A DNA stretch of 5,472 bases from Candidatus Kuenenia stuttgartensis (GTDB taxonomy: Bacteria > Planctomycetota > Planctomycetia > Isosphaerales > Isosphaeraceae): positions 1-5,472 of the forward strand of contig CAMBZY010000242.1 of NCBI GenBank assembly GCA_945872325.1. The letters run 5' to 3'. Under the pieces are notes generated by a model. The model saw only the letters and a list, made by a program, of their open reading frames with translations, was not told the origin of the DNA and did no database searches. Positions 1-5,472 of the stretch are shown here, piece after piece. The position numbers and the translations under genes are program-made. Numbering within the stretch: the first letter of the stretch is position 1; every line of letters begins with the position of its first letter.

Positions 1-980
1 CCCCAGGTCTCGCTTCCGATAGCAAACGGAACCAGCCCTGCCCCCACCGCCGAACCGCTCCCGGAACTGCTCCCGCCTGACCAATGCTTAACATTATAAG
101 GCGTGAGCCCAGGCCCAAACGCACTGGCATTCGCCTGGCGATATCCCAACCCTCCAGCACATTCCACCATCGCCAGCTTGGCCACCAGAACTGCTCCGGC
201 ATCCGTCAAGCGTTTGATCACGGTGCTGTCCACGTCCACCACTCGCTTGACATACGGCTCACAGCCGTTCGATGTCGGATAGCCTTTGGCTGAGAGTAAG
301 TCCTTTGCACCAAATGGTATGCCGTCCAAAATCCCAAGCGGCGTACCGGCCTTGAATCGTTTGTCGGAAGCCTCCGCCTGACGCATCGCCGTTTCTGTTG
401 TTAACGTGGCAATACAGTTCAGCTTCGGACCATATTTCTCAAGCCTCGCCAAGTAAAATTTCGCCAGATCCACCGCTGTAAACTGGCCAGTCCGCAGTCC
501 TGCTGCCAAATCGGCGACTGTCGCAAATGCCAGGTCATCGTTTAAAGCCATCGGCTTGGCTGCAATCACAGTCGATAGAGGCCGATCTGATCCAACTTTC
601 GGCAGCTCCTGACGAAACGGCTGAAAGGCTGTGAACGGACCGTCAAAGTCGTTCAGCGTTACGGCACGCAACCGTTTGGCCCGAAAGTAATTGGCCGAAA
701 CATCGCCACGCACGGCTTTGGCTTGATCCGGCGTCAAATGCTCGCCAAACTGAGCGGTGATAGTCGCCATTCGTCTATCAATTTCAAGCTCGTTGGGCGA
801 AACCACTGGAACTTCAGGCTGTTTCTCAACCGTTTTTTTCGGTTCGGCTGGCTTAGCTGGATCATCCAGAGCATGGGCAGTCTGGACTGCTACCAAAGTA
901 GTCGGAATGATCATCGACGCATTTTTGAGAAGTGCCCGTCGGTTTAAATCTGGATGCTGGCCTGAACGTGTGTCACGCAT
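1..980 (-). CDS. Tat-exported amidase-signature (AS) family amidase, C-terminus cut by window edge
   Basis: Serine amidohydrolase of the GatA/FAAH amidase-signature family, expected to hydrolyse a C-N amide bond; the substrate cannot be told. The frame is open from ATG at 980 to the left edge, giving 326 complete codons. Residues 1-37 look like a twin-arginine signal: NRRALLK with RR at 14-15, a modest hydrophobic stretch, then AHA as a possible cleavage site. Residues 38-150 are a Pro/Lys-rich linker plus an N-terminal extension I cannot assign. The AS core starts near 150. IPFGAKD holds the likely catalytic Lys226, and WSGGSSSGSGSAVGAG (300-315) is the Gly/Ser signature with the cis-Ser at 304 or 305. 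The 78-residue spacing is close to that in GatA. The last residues read GSETWG, so the nucleophilic Ser of the usual G-S/T-E/D-T-x-G-S motif should lie just outside the window. Export argues against a tRNA amidotransferase subunit. It starts 3 nt after the permease stop with no good Shine-Dalgarno sequence, suggesting translational coupling. Confidence 0.93.
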   Translation of the reverse strand, partial: MRDTRSGQHPDLNRRALLKNASMIIPTTLVAVQTAHALDDPAKPAEPKKTVEKQPEVPVVSPNELEIDRRMATITAQFGEHLTPDQAKAVRGDVSANYFRAKRLRAVTLNDFDGPFTAFQPFRQELPKVGSDRPLSTVIAAKPMALNDDLAFATVADLAAGLRTGQFTAVDLAKFYLARLEKYGPKLNCIATLTTETAMRQAEASDKRFKAGTPLGILDGIPFGAKDLLSAKGYPTSNGCEPYVKRVVDVDSTVIKRLTDAGAVLVAKLAMVECAGGLGYRQANASAFGPGLTPYNVKHWSGGSSSGSGSAVGAGLVPFAIGSETW

Positions 981-983
981 GAT

Positions 984-2525
984 TTAAGACTGCTCATGAT
1001 GCTGAACCGATGACCGTTTACGCCACCACTGAAACCCATAGAAAAATGGTATACCGGCGGCAATCAACCCCAACCCGGCAATCGACTCCACGGGATCCTG
1101 TGCCAGCATGCTTGCCAAAAGTACGAAACTGGCCACACAGAAGAGAATCGGTGTCCATGGATAAAGCGGGACCTTGAAAGGCCTTGGGCGATCCGGCTCG
1201 CGTTTGCGAAGCACGAAAACGCTGGCTGCTGCCAGCATGTAGAAAATTGTGGCTCCAAAGATCACATAGGTGAAAAGCACGTCGTAAAGCGGAGTGTTGT
1301 GAAATTTCGTCCAAAGCCCGATCATCCACGGCGGAAGCCCTGAACTTGCTGAAGGCTCGGCTACGATCAGAACCGTCGTGATGAAGGTCAGAATGATGGC
1401 CCAGAGTGTCTGGGCGATGATCGAAGCCGCTGGAGTGGATGTCGTCGGATTCAGCCGCTCCAGCCACTTGGGTGCATAACCATCGCGAGCCACTGCAAAA
1501 TACGCCCTTGGGCCGGTCAAAGCATTGCCGTTTAATGAGATCAATGTTGATGCCATCACGATGACTGAAATTACTGTGACACCGGCTGGCCCAATCAAAA
1601 CTTGCCAGAACTCCGCAGCCACCACTTTGGGCGAGCCCTTCACTGTACTTGCGCCCTTGACCATGTCCAACGGTAAAACGGCATGATAGGCCAGCGTGGT
1701 GCCCAGATAGAGCAAAATCAAAATGGCGATGCCGCCTGCCATCGCTCGCGGAAGTTGCTTCTGAGGGTTTGTCAGCTCCTCAGCCAGAGGGGTCACATTC
1801 ACCCATCCATCATAAGCCCAAAGCACAGCGACCATTGCGGCCAGAAAACCCGTGTAGGTTGCCGGATGTGCTGCATCAGGCCCCACTGGGCTCCAGTTGG
1901 CCGTGGTGCCTTTGCCTAAAATCAGTGGGAGCAAAATCATCGTGGACAATGCCAGAATCTTCAGCATGGTTCCGACCACCTGAAACCGTGCTCCATGGCG
2001 TGTGCCCTTCACATTGATCAATCCCACCACCGCCATCGCCATAATGGCCACCATGGCTTGCCACCAAACGGGCGATATTCCACCAACCGGAGGCATCAAC
2101 TGACTAAAATATGTCGCGAATGCTGCTGCAAGTGTTGCCATGGAACCAGTCCGCACCACCCAGAATTCCGCCCAACTGAACAGAAACCCTGAAAGTGGGC
2201 CAAAACCTCGCTTCAGATATTCATAAGGCCCGCCCGCTCTGGGCATCATCGCGCCCAACTCAGCCAGTGTGAGTGCCCCAGCCGCGCTAAACAGTCCACC
2301 GATCAACCACACAGCCACAATTCCGCCCACAAATGGAACTCCATTTGCCACCTTGGCTGGCACCAGAAATATCCCTGAGCCAATCACCGACCCAACAATC
2401 GCCGCAAGTGCTGTCCACGCACCTAAAACGGCGGGTAGCTTTTGACCCTGACTTTGCTCATCCTGCATGGCCTTGTTACCCCAAATATTGATGACGGCGA
2501 AACTTGCTCTCTGGTTCATGCCCAT
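984..2525 (-). CDS. APC-superfamily amino acid permease (LAT/SteT-like)
   Basis: Inner-membrane amino acid transporter of the amino acid-polyamine-organocation superfamily, 513 aa from the chosen start, a normal family length. About 12 hydrophobic segments are visible, near residues 33-56, 63-87, 111-141, 154-171, 181-204, 224-243, 262-284, 304-333, 365-388, 413-439, 457-474 and 479-499. Helix 1 carries the unwound substrate-binding signature GSVIGSGIF (45-53). ELGAMMPRAGGPYEYLKRGFGP (split around residues 89-110) is the typical helix 2-3 loop. YDGWVNVTPLAEEL in helix 6, PRAYFAVARDGYAPKWL after helix 8 and RPRPFKVPLYPWTP before helix 11 match LAT/SteT-type permeases. Substrate is not predictable; uniport, symport and exchange are all possible. 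The ATG at 2525 is preferred because AAGAGG lies 5 nt upstream. The frame stays open to a TTG at 2579, and an ATG at 2468 would give a 494-aa protein with a shorter cytoplasmic tail. It is the first gene of an apparent operon with the amidase. Confidence 0.93.
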   Translation of the reverse strand: MGMNQRASFAVINIWGNKAMQDEQSQGQKLPAVLGAWTALAAIVGSVIGSGIFLVPAKVANGVPFVGGIVAVWLIGGLFSAAGALTLAELGAMMPRAGGPYEYLKRGFGPLSGFLFSWAEFWVVRTGSMATLAAAFATYFSQLMPPVGGISPVWWQAMVAIMAMAVVGLINVKGTRHGARFQVVGTMLKILALSTMILLPLILGKGTTANWSPVGPDAAHPATYTGFLAAMVAVLWAYDGWVNVTPLAEELTNPQKQLPRAMAGGIAILILLYLGTTLAYHAVLPLDMVKGASTVKGSPKVVAAEFWQVLIGPAGVTVISVIVMASTLISLNGNALTGPRAYFAVARDGYAPKWLERLNPTTSTPAASIIAQTLWAIILTFITTVLIVAEPSASSGLPPWMIGLWTKFHNTPLYDVLFTYVIFGATIFYMLAAASVFVLRKREPDRPRPFKVPLYPWTPILFCVASFVLLASMLAQDPVESIAGLGLIAAGIPFFYGFQWWRKRSSVQHHEQS

Positions 2526-2530
2526 CTTCG

Positions 2531-2536
2531 CCTCTT
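2531..2536 (-). promoter_or_regulatory. Ribosome binding site deciding the permease start
   Basis: AAGAGG on the minus strand, separated by the 5-nt spacer CGAAG from the ATG at 2525. This is the best Shine-Dalgarno match among the candidate starts. The ATG at 2468 has only AAGG placed 2 nt away, which is too close, and the TTG at 2579 has no convincing motif. Confidence 0.55.
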
Positions 2537-2730
2537 CAGGCCTTCGATGGCAATCCCCTTGAAATTCATCCAGCCGCAAAACCCCTACAACTCATTCAAT
2601 TGCTCAGACCGCTTTAATTTCCCAGAATTCCCATTGCTCTTATTTTGCCAAATTTACTCATTCTTTCGATTCCACCAGGTCGATGAATAAGTTGCCGGAG
2701 GGGCGGAGCTCCTTTTGCGAGAGTTTTTCG

Positions 2731-2751
2731 GTTCATGCGGATTGCATGAAC
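2731..2751 (+). promoter_or_regulatory. Perfect 8-bp inverted repeat upstream of the Tat-signal gene
   Basis: GTTCATGC (2731-2738) and GCATGAAC (2744-2751) are exact reverse complements around the 5-nt loop GGATT. The dyad ends 38 nt before the ATG at 2790 and lies in the divergent region between the permease and the unknown protein. It could be an operator for a dimeric regulator or an RNA hairpin in the 5' leader. No T-tract follows, so it is not a simple intrinsic terminator. The symmetry is seen directly; the function is inference. Confidence 0.45.
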
Positions 2752-2773
2752 ACGGTACTGGAAGCTCAGGATG

Positions 2774-2779
2774 AGGAGG
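2774..2779 (+). promoter_or_regulatory. Ribosome binding site of the Tat-signal hypothetical gene
   Basis: AGGAGG within a longer purine run, 10 nt before the ATG at 2790. The spacing is at the long end, but the match to the 16S anti-Shine-Dalgarno is strong. It supports the 2790 start, which also places the twin-arginine motif properly near the N-terminus. Confidence 0.6.
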
Positions 2780-2789
2780 GGCAGAACGG

Positions 2790-3653
2790 ATGGACACTGT
2801 AAATTCGAGCCTTTTTAAGGGCACCACCGGACTGTCTCGCCGTGAATTCAGTCTGGCCATAGCCGGAGCTTTGGCCACATCACCTTTAAGTTATGGTGCT
2901 ACCCGTAAAACGGCCGATCAGTTATTACCGATGGATCAAGTGGCACCTGAACGGCGCAACGAGGTCATGGAAATCATTGATTCTTACACCATCCACAAAC
3001 AGGGCAAGCCGGAGTCGTTCCCATGCGATCCCCAGCTTTATTTAGCCTTGCTCAACGAGCCTTCGCTTACGCTGGCCTTGTGGAAAGATTTAAGCAACGC
3101 TCCTGTGCGGTTGCAGCATGTCGGCCCAAATCAGTATGAGGGCGATGACGGGATGGGCACCACGGCGTCGTGGGAATTTATTTATCGGTCGTCCCGTTTA
3201 CACGCACTTTATTGCAACTTGTCGCATGTTCGGCCCAAGTCGCAATCGAAGCTCGACGGCCGGATTGTCCTGATCGTGCGAACTGAATATTACAAAGCCC
3301 GTAGCGAATTAGAGCCAGCAGTGGTTCAGCACGATGTGGAAGCGTTCGTTAAAGTGGACTCCAAAGGCTGGAGAGCGTTGGCCAAGACCGTGCGACCGAT
3401 ACTTGAGAAAGTTCTCGAGCAGCAGGTGCAGGAGGCCGGCTGGTTTGTCTCGCTGATGGGCCGACTGGTATCGCAACACCCTGTCTGGGCAGTGGATGTG
3501 GTCAAACGAGACCGAACGATACCAGCCGAATACCGTGAGTATTTCCCGAAGGTGGTCGAACTGGCCAAGAACTCAGAATATTCGACAGGTCGCCCCAATA
3601 TGAGAAATCAAACGGCCCAGGTTCAGCCACAGCCTCGGGAAGTGTATCGCTGA
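2790..3653 (+). CDS. Tat-signal hypothetical protein, probably planctomycete-specific
   Basis: I do not recognise the family. The 287-aa product begins with a textbook twin-arginine signal: LSRREFSLAIAGALA, RR at 17-18, a hydrophobic stretch to about residue 30, and a possible cleavage near SYGA (34-37). The mature part (about 250 aa) is soluble, with no further membrane segment. It has a mixed region at 45-150 with D/G-rich YEGDDGMGTTASWEF (116-130), a strand-like segment RIVLIVRTEYYKA (158-170), a helical region at 191-262 and a polar Gln/Pro-rich tail (271-287). Only two cysteines are present (79 and 142) and there is no CXXCH or other obvious cofactor motif. The alternation of conserved-looking aromatic and charged positions and the strong ribosome binding site argue for a real gene. 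It is divergent from the permease operon and is closed by its own terminator, so it is probably monocistronic. Tat export suggests cytoplasmic folding before export to the periplasm; the function is unknown. Confidence 0.85.
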   Translation: MDTVNSSLFKGTTGLSRREFSLAIAGALATSPLSYGATRKTADQLLPMDQVAPERRNEVMEIIDSYTIHKQGKPESFPCDPQLYLALLNEPSLTLALWKDLSNAPVRLQHVGPNQYEGDDGMGTTASWEFIYRSSRLHALYCNLSHVRPKSQSKLDGRIVLIVRTEYYKARSELEPAVVQHDVEAFVKVDSKGWRALAKTVRPILEKVLEQQVQEAGWFVSLMGRLVSQHPVWAVDVVKRDRTIPAEYREYFPKVVELAKNSEYSTGRPNMRNQTAQVQPQPREVYR

Positions 3654-3683
3654 TCTGAGCGATCTTATAAAAGCTGAAATCCT

Positions 3684-3727
3684 GGTGCCACAATCCCTTT
3701 TCGTATGGATTGTGGCATCTTTATTAT
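3684..3727 (+). terminator. Intrinsic terminator of the Tat-signal hypothetical gene
   Basis: TGCCACAATCC (3686-3696) pairs perfectly with GGATTGTGGCA (3707-3717) around a 10-nt loop. One G-T wobble and one G-C pair extend the stem to 13 bp (3684-3719). The downstream tail TCTTTATTAT is T-rich though not a pure U-run. It begins 31 nt after the TGA stop at 3651-3653, the expected place for a rho-independent terminator. Confidence 0.8.
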
Positions 3728-3772
3728 CACGTGTTTGAATTGGGAATTAGGGCAAGTCTTTAGAGAAAGCCC

Positions 3773-3792
3773 GCCATGTCATGAGACATGGC
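3773..3792. repeat. Perfect 8-bp inverted repeat with 4-nt loop
   Basis: GCCATGTC (3773-3780) and GACATGGC (3785-3792) are exact reverse complements separated by ATGA. No T-run follows on the + strand. On the minus strand the stem is followed by a mixed pyrimidine stretch (GGGCTTTCTC), so terminator function is doubtful. It sits about 100 nt upstream of the predicted -10 element of the cytochrome gene. It could be an operator or incidental; the symmetry is observed, the role is unknown. Confidence 0.4.
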
Positions 3793-3871
3793 CAATATTG
3801 ACCACCTTTGATTTGAAAAATAAGAAGTGTGACTGTTTTTAACCTATCATAATATAGCTTCAATATGGGGG

Positions 3872-3901
3872 CTGAAAATTCCGGGACGAACCTGCTATAA
3901 T
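3872..3901 (+). promoter_or_regulatory. Putative sigma70-type extended -10 promoter for the cytochrome gene
   Basis: TGCTATAAT at 3893-3901 is a perfect extended -10 (TGn plus TATAAT). A 4-of-6 match to the -35 box, CTGAAA, lies at 3872-3877 with an 18-nt spacer. A second TATAAT at 3906-3911 has no good -35 partner. Transcription from this site would start near 3908 and leave a leader of roughly 78 nt before the ATG at 3986. The match is by eye only. Confidence 0.5.
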
Positions 3902-3985
3902 GATTTATAATCAGTATGTCGTTCAATCCAGTGATCGACTCCGCCCGCCCCCTGCACCAATCCAAAAAATCGAGCGATCCTATCC

Positions 3986-5472
3986 ATGAGACCGGTTTTT
4001 CTTACTCGACCATTGGCCCTGATCCTCACCTCACTAAGCCTCATCACAACAGTCTTTAGCCTCCCTGCAAGGGCTGTTCCTCAGGAAAGCCCGGCCGTGA
4101 GGCTTCTAAAGAGTGGCAAAGTTCCTCCGGAACGGCTTGGAACTGTGATCGGGATTGTTGGCCGTCAAGGTACTGCAAGCGATTTTTCAGTACTTCTGGA
4201 AAAAGCCACGGATCCCAAAGCGTTTCCTCGCGACATCCGAATCAAAGCTCTCGACACTCTGGCCGATGCCGCCGCCAATCGCAAGATCATTCCAGACAAG
4301 AACCGTGAAGCCCTGCTGCAAGTCCTTCCCGAACCTGGTCAGCCCGGCGATATCGCACTGACAAAAGCTGCGATTCGCAACATCATCGCCTGGAAACTCG
4401 ACCAGGCTTCGACCAGACTCGAAGCGATCGCCAAGGCTCCCAAGTCGCCCGACGATCTTCGTGCTGAATCCATGAAAGCGCTCGGCTTGCTGGGTGGAGA
4501 AGCCAATCTCAAAACCCTCACCGCTCTGGCCAACTCCATTCAGCCCACAAAAACCCGAGTCCTGGCCCTTTCCGCCTTATCGGCCGTCGCTCCTGATAAA
4601 GCCGCTGATCTGACAGTCGATCTCTGGACCAAGGGTTCCACCCCAACCGGCTCGGATATCAGTCAAATTCTGACTGGATTCTTGAACAAAAGCGGTGGCC
4701 CGGAATCGCTCTCTAAAGCTCTGGAATCGGCCAAAGTACCACAAGACACCGCCAAGCTCGCCCTTCGTCAGCTTTACGCCATCGGCCGAAGCGATGCTGC
4801 TCTAGTCACAGCACTCAGCAATGCGGCTGGAATCGCTTCCGAAATCAAGGCACCAACTGACGCTGAACTGAAAGTCCTGATGGACGAGGTCGCGAGCAAA
4901 GGCGATGCGAAACGCGGCGAAGAGATTTTTCGTCGCGAAGAAAACTCCTGCTTCAAATGTCACGCGCTGTCAGGTGCAGGTGGTCAGGTCGGGCCTGAGC
5001 TTTCTGATGTGGGAACCGTTTCTCCAGTCGATTATCTTCTGAACTCCGTGATGGTGCCCGAACTGGCCGTTAAAGAGCTTTATCAGATGATGACCGTTCT
5101 GACGACCGATGGACGGATTGTCCAAGGTATCATCGTCGATCAAGATGATCAGGGCGTGAAGCTGAAAGATGCGGATGGCAAAGAATTTGCGCTGACTACA
5201 GCCGAGATTGAAGAGAAAAAGCTGGGCGGATCGCTCATGCCCAAAGGCCTGCCTAATCTCATGACCCGTCAGGAGTTTGTCGATCTGATCCGGTTCCTAT
5301 CTGAGCTCGGCAAGCCTGGACCTTATGCTCGCAAAACCACCACCACTGTCCAGCGATGGAAGGTGCTGACGGCTCCCCCTGAAGAGCTTGGTTCGCCTGC
5401 CCCTGATAATCAGGTGATCCAAACGCTTCTGAATGCGCCGGCTGGATCCTGGAATTCAGCCTATGCCAGGTT
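3986..5472 (+). CDS. Exported HEAT-like/c-type cytochrome protein (PVC putative heme-binding domain), C-terminus cut by window edge
   Basis: Open from ATG 3986 to the right edge (495 complete codons, no stop). Residues 1-30 form a Sec signal peptide with basic residues, a Leu/Ile/Thr-rich core and an ARA cleavage site. Residues 35-290 are almost entirely amphipathic Ala/Leu-rich helices resembling HEAT/armadillo repeats (for example LRAESMKALGLLGGEANLKT at 158-177). Residues 300-445 are a class I-like cytochrome c: GDAKRGEEIF (306-315), then the covalent heme site CFKCH at 322-326, then GAGGQVGPELSDVG. A strand-rich insert (366-405, VLTTDGRIVQGIIVDQDDQGVKL) follows, then SLMPKGLPNLMTRQEFVDLIRFLSEL (split at 416-441), where Met418 or Met426 could be the distal heme ligand. 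This order matches the planctomycete TIGR02603 type. Residues past 455 start another region that is cut off. It likely carries electrons in the periplasm; partner unknown. The ribosome binding site is weak, and the start is set by the signal peptide. Confidence 0.9.
   Translation, partial: MRPVFLTRPLALILTSLSLITTVFSLPARAVPQESPAVRLLKSGKVPPERLGTVIGIVGRQGTASDFSVLLEKATDPKAFPRDIRIKALDTLADAAANRKIIPDKNREALLQVLPEPGQPGDIALTKAAIRNIIAWKLDQASTRLEAIAKAPKSPDDLRAESMKALGLLGGEANLKTLTALANSIQPTKTRVLALSALSAVAPDKAADLTVDLWTKGSTPTGSDISQILTGFLNKSGGPESLSKALESAKVPQDTAKLALRQLYAIGRSDAALVTALSNAAGIASEIKAPTDAELKVLMDEVASKGDAKRGEEIFRREENSCFKCHALSGAGGQVGPELSDVGTVSPVDYLLNSVMVPELAVKELYQMMTVLTTDGRIVQGIIVDQDDQGVKLKDADGKEFALTTAEIEEKKLGGSLMPKGLPNLMTRQEFVDLIRFLSELGKPGPYARKTTTTVQRWKVLTAPPEELGSPAPDNQVIQTLLNAPAGSWNSAYAR

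Larger units (their letters stand above)
3728..3985. other. AT-rich intergenic region before the cytochrome gene
   Basis: The gap between the unknown gene and the cytochrome gene is 332 nt in all; after the terminator about 258 nt remain. I find no convincing gene. A 72-codon minus-strand open frame (3747-3965) lacks a ribosome binding site and recognisable sequence. The region holds a short perfect hairpin (3773-3792) and a promoter-like element (3872-3901), each listed separately. The AT-rich block around 3795-3915 fits an upstream promoter region. Confidence 0.6.

Noticed and set aside
84..293. 69-codon + strand open frame at the left end, and two overlapping ones at 723-987
   Set aside because: They are antisense to the amidase gene, which is strongly supported by its AS motifs.
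1018..1467. 149-codon minus-strand open frame
   Set aside because: It lies wholly inside the permease gene in another frame of the same strand, has low-complexity His/Ser/Arg-rich composition and no family resemblance; it is a shadow of the permease.
2697..2716. GGAG...CTCC followed by TTTT as a possible terminator, including the GGAGCTCC palindrome
   Set aside because: The stem is only 4 bp with an 8-nt loop (or a loopless palindrome) and the T-run is 4 nt. Neither flanking gene ends here, because the two genes diverge.
2654..2878. 74-codon minus-strand open frame across the divergent intergenic region
   Set aside because: It overlaps the ribosome binding site and signal-peptide codons of the well-supported + strand gene, and its composition (Pro/Arg/Ser-rich) looks like antisense reading.
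3798..3826. TTGACC at 3798-3803 as a -35 box
   Set aside because: At a 17-nt spacing the -10 position reads TAAGAA, only a 3-of-6 match. The extended -10 at 3893-3901 is a better candidate.
3747..3965. 72-codon minus-strand open frame in the intergenic region
   Set aside because: No ribosome binding site or recognisable domain, and it overlaps the predicted promoter and the hairpin. Length is within chance expectation for AT-mixed sequence.
1..5472. Defence system, CRISPR array, insertion sequence, tRNA or rRNA
   Set aside because: No direct repeat array, transposase, terminal inverted repeats or RNA gene signature was found on either strand.

Overview
The window looks like chromosomal DNA from a planctomycete (PVC group). 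The strongest pointer is the + strand gene at the right edge. It joins a Sec signal peptide and a helical HEAT-like region to a CXXCH cytochrome c module followed by a beta-rich stretch and a conserved-looking 'MPKGLPNLM' segment. This resembles the putative heme-binding domain (TIGR02603 type) that is greatly expanded in Planctomycetes and Verrucomicrobia. Moderate GC content, weak or missing Shine-Dalgarno sequences at two of four genes, and several signal-peptide-bearing proteins fit that assignment. A Planctopirus/Schlesneria-like genus is possible but cannot be settled from sequence reading alone.

Layout from left to right. (1) Positions 1-980, minus strand: the N-terminal two thirds of an amidase-signature enzyme with a twin-arginine signal, cut by the left edge. 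(2) Positions 984-2525, minus strand: a complete 12-helix APC-superfamily amino acid permease. It ends 3 nt before the amidase start, so the two are almost certainly co-transcribed, permease first. (3) Positions 2526-2789: a divergent intergenic region with a perfect 8-bp dyad close to the + strand gene. (4) Positions 2790-3653, + strand: a conserved-looking but unrecognised 287-aa protein with a clear Tat signal. It is followed by a strong intrinsic-terminator hairpin at 3684-3719. (5) Positions 3720-3985: an AT-rich intergenic region with a second perfect short hairpin and an extended -10 promoter. (6) Positions 3986-5472, + strand: the HEAT-like/cytochrome c protein, cut by the right edge.

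The permease and amidase plausibly work together: an exported amidase releases an amino acid or carboxylate from an amide and the permease imports it. The specific substrate is not visible. The Tat-exported unknown protein and the exported cytochrome c appear to be independent transcription units. I see no mobile element, CRISPR array, RNA gene or defence system. This is mostly ordinary planctomycete core or accessory metabolism, and the modest novelty lies in the unknown Tat protein, the exported amidase and the intergenic hairpins.
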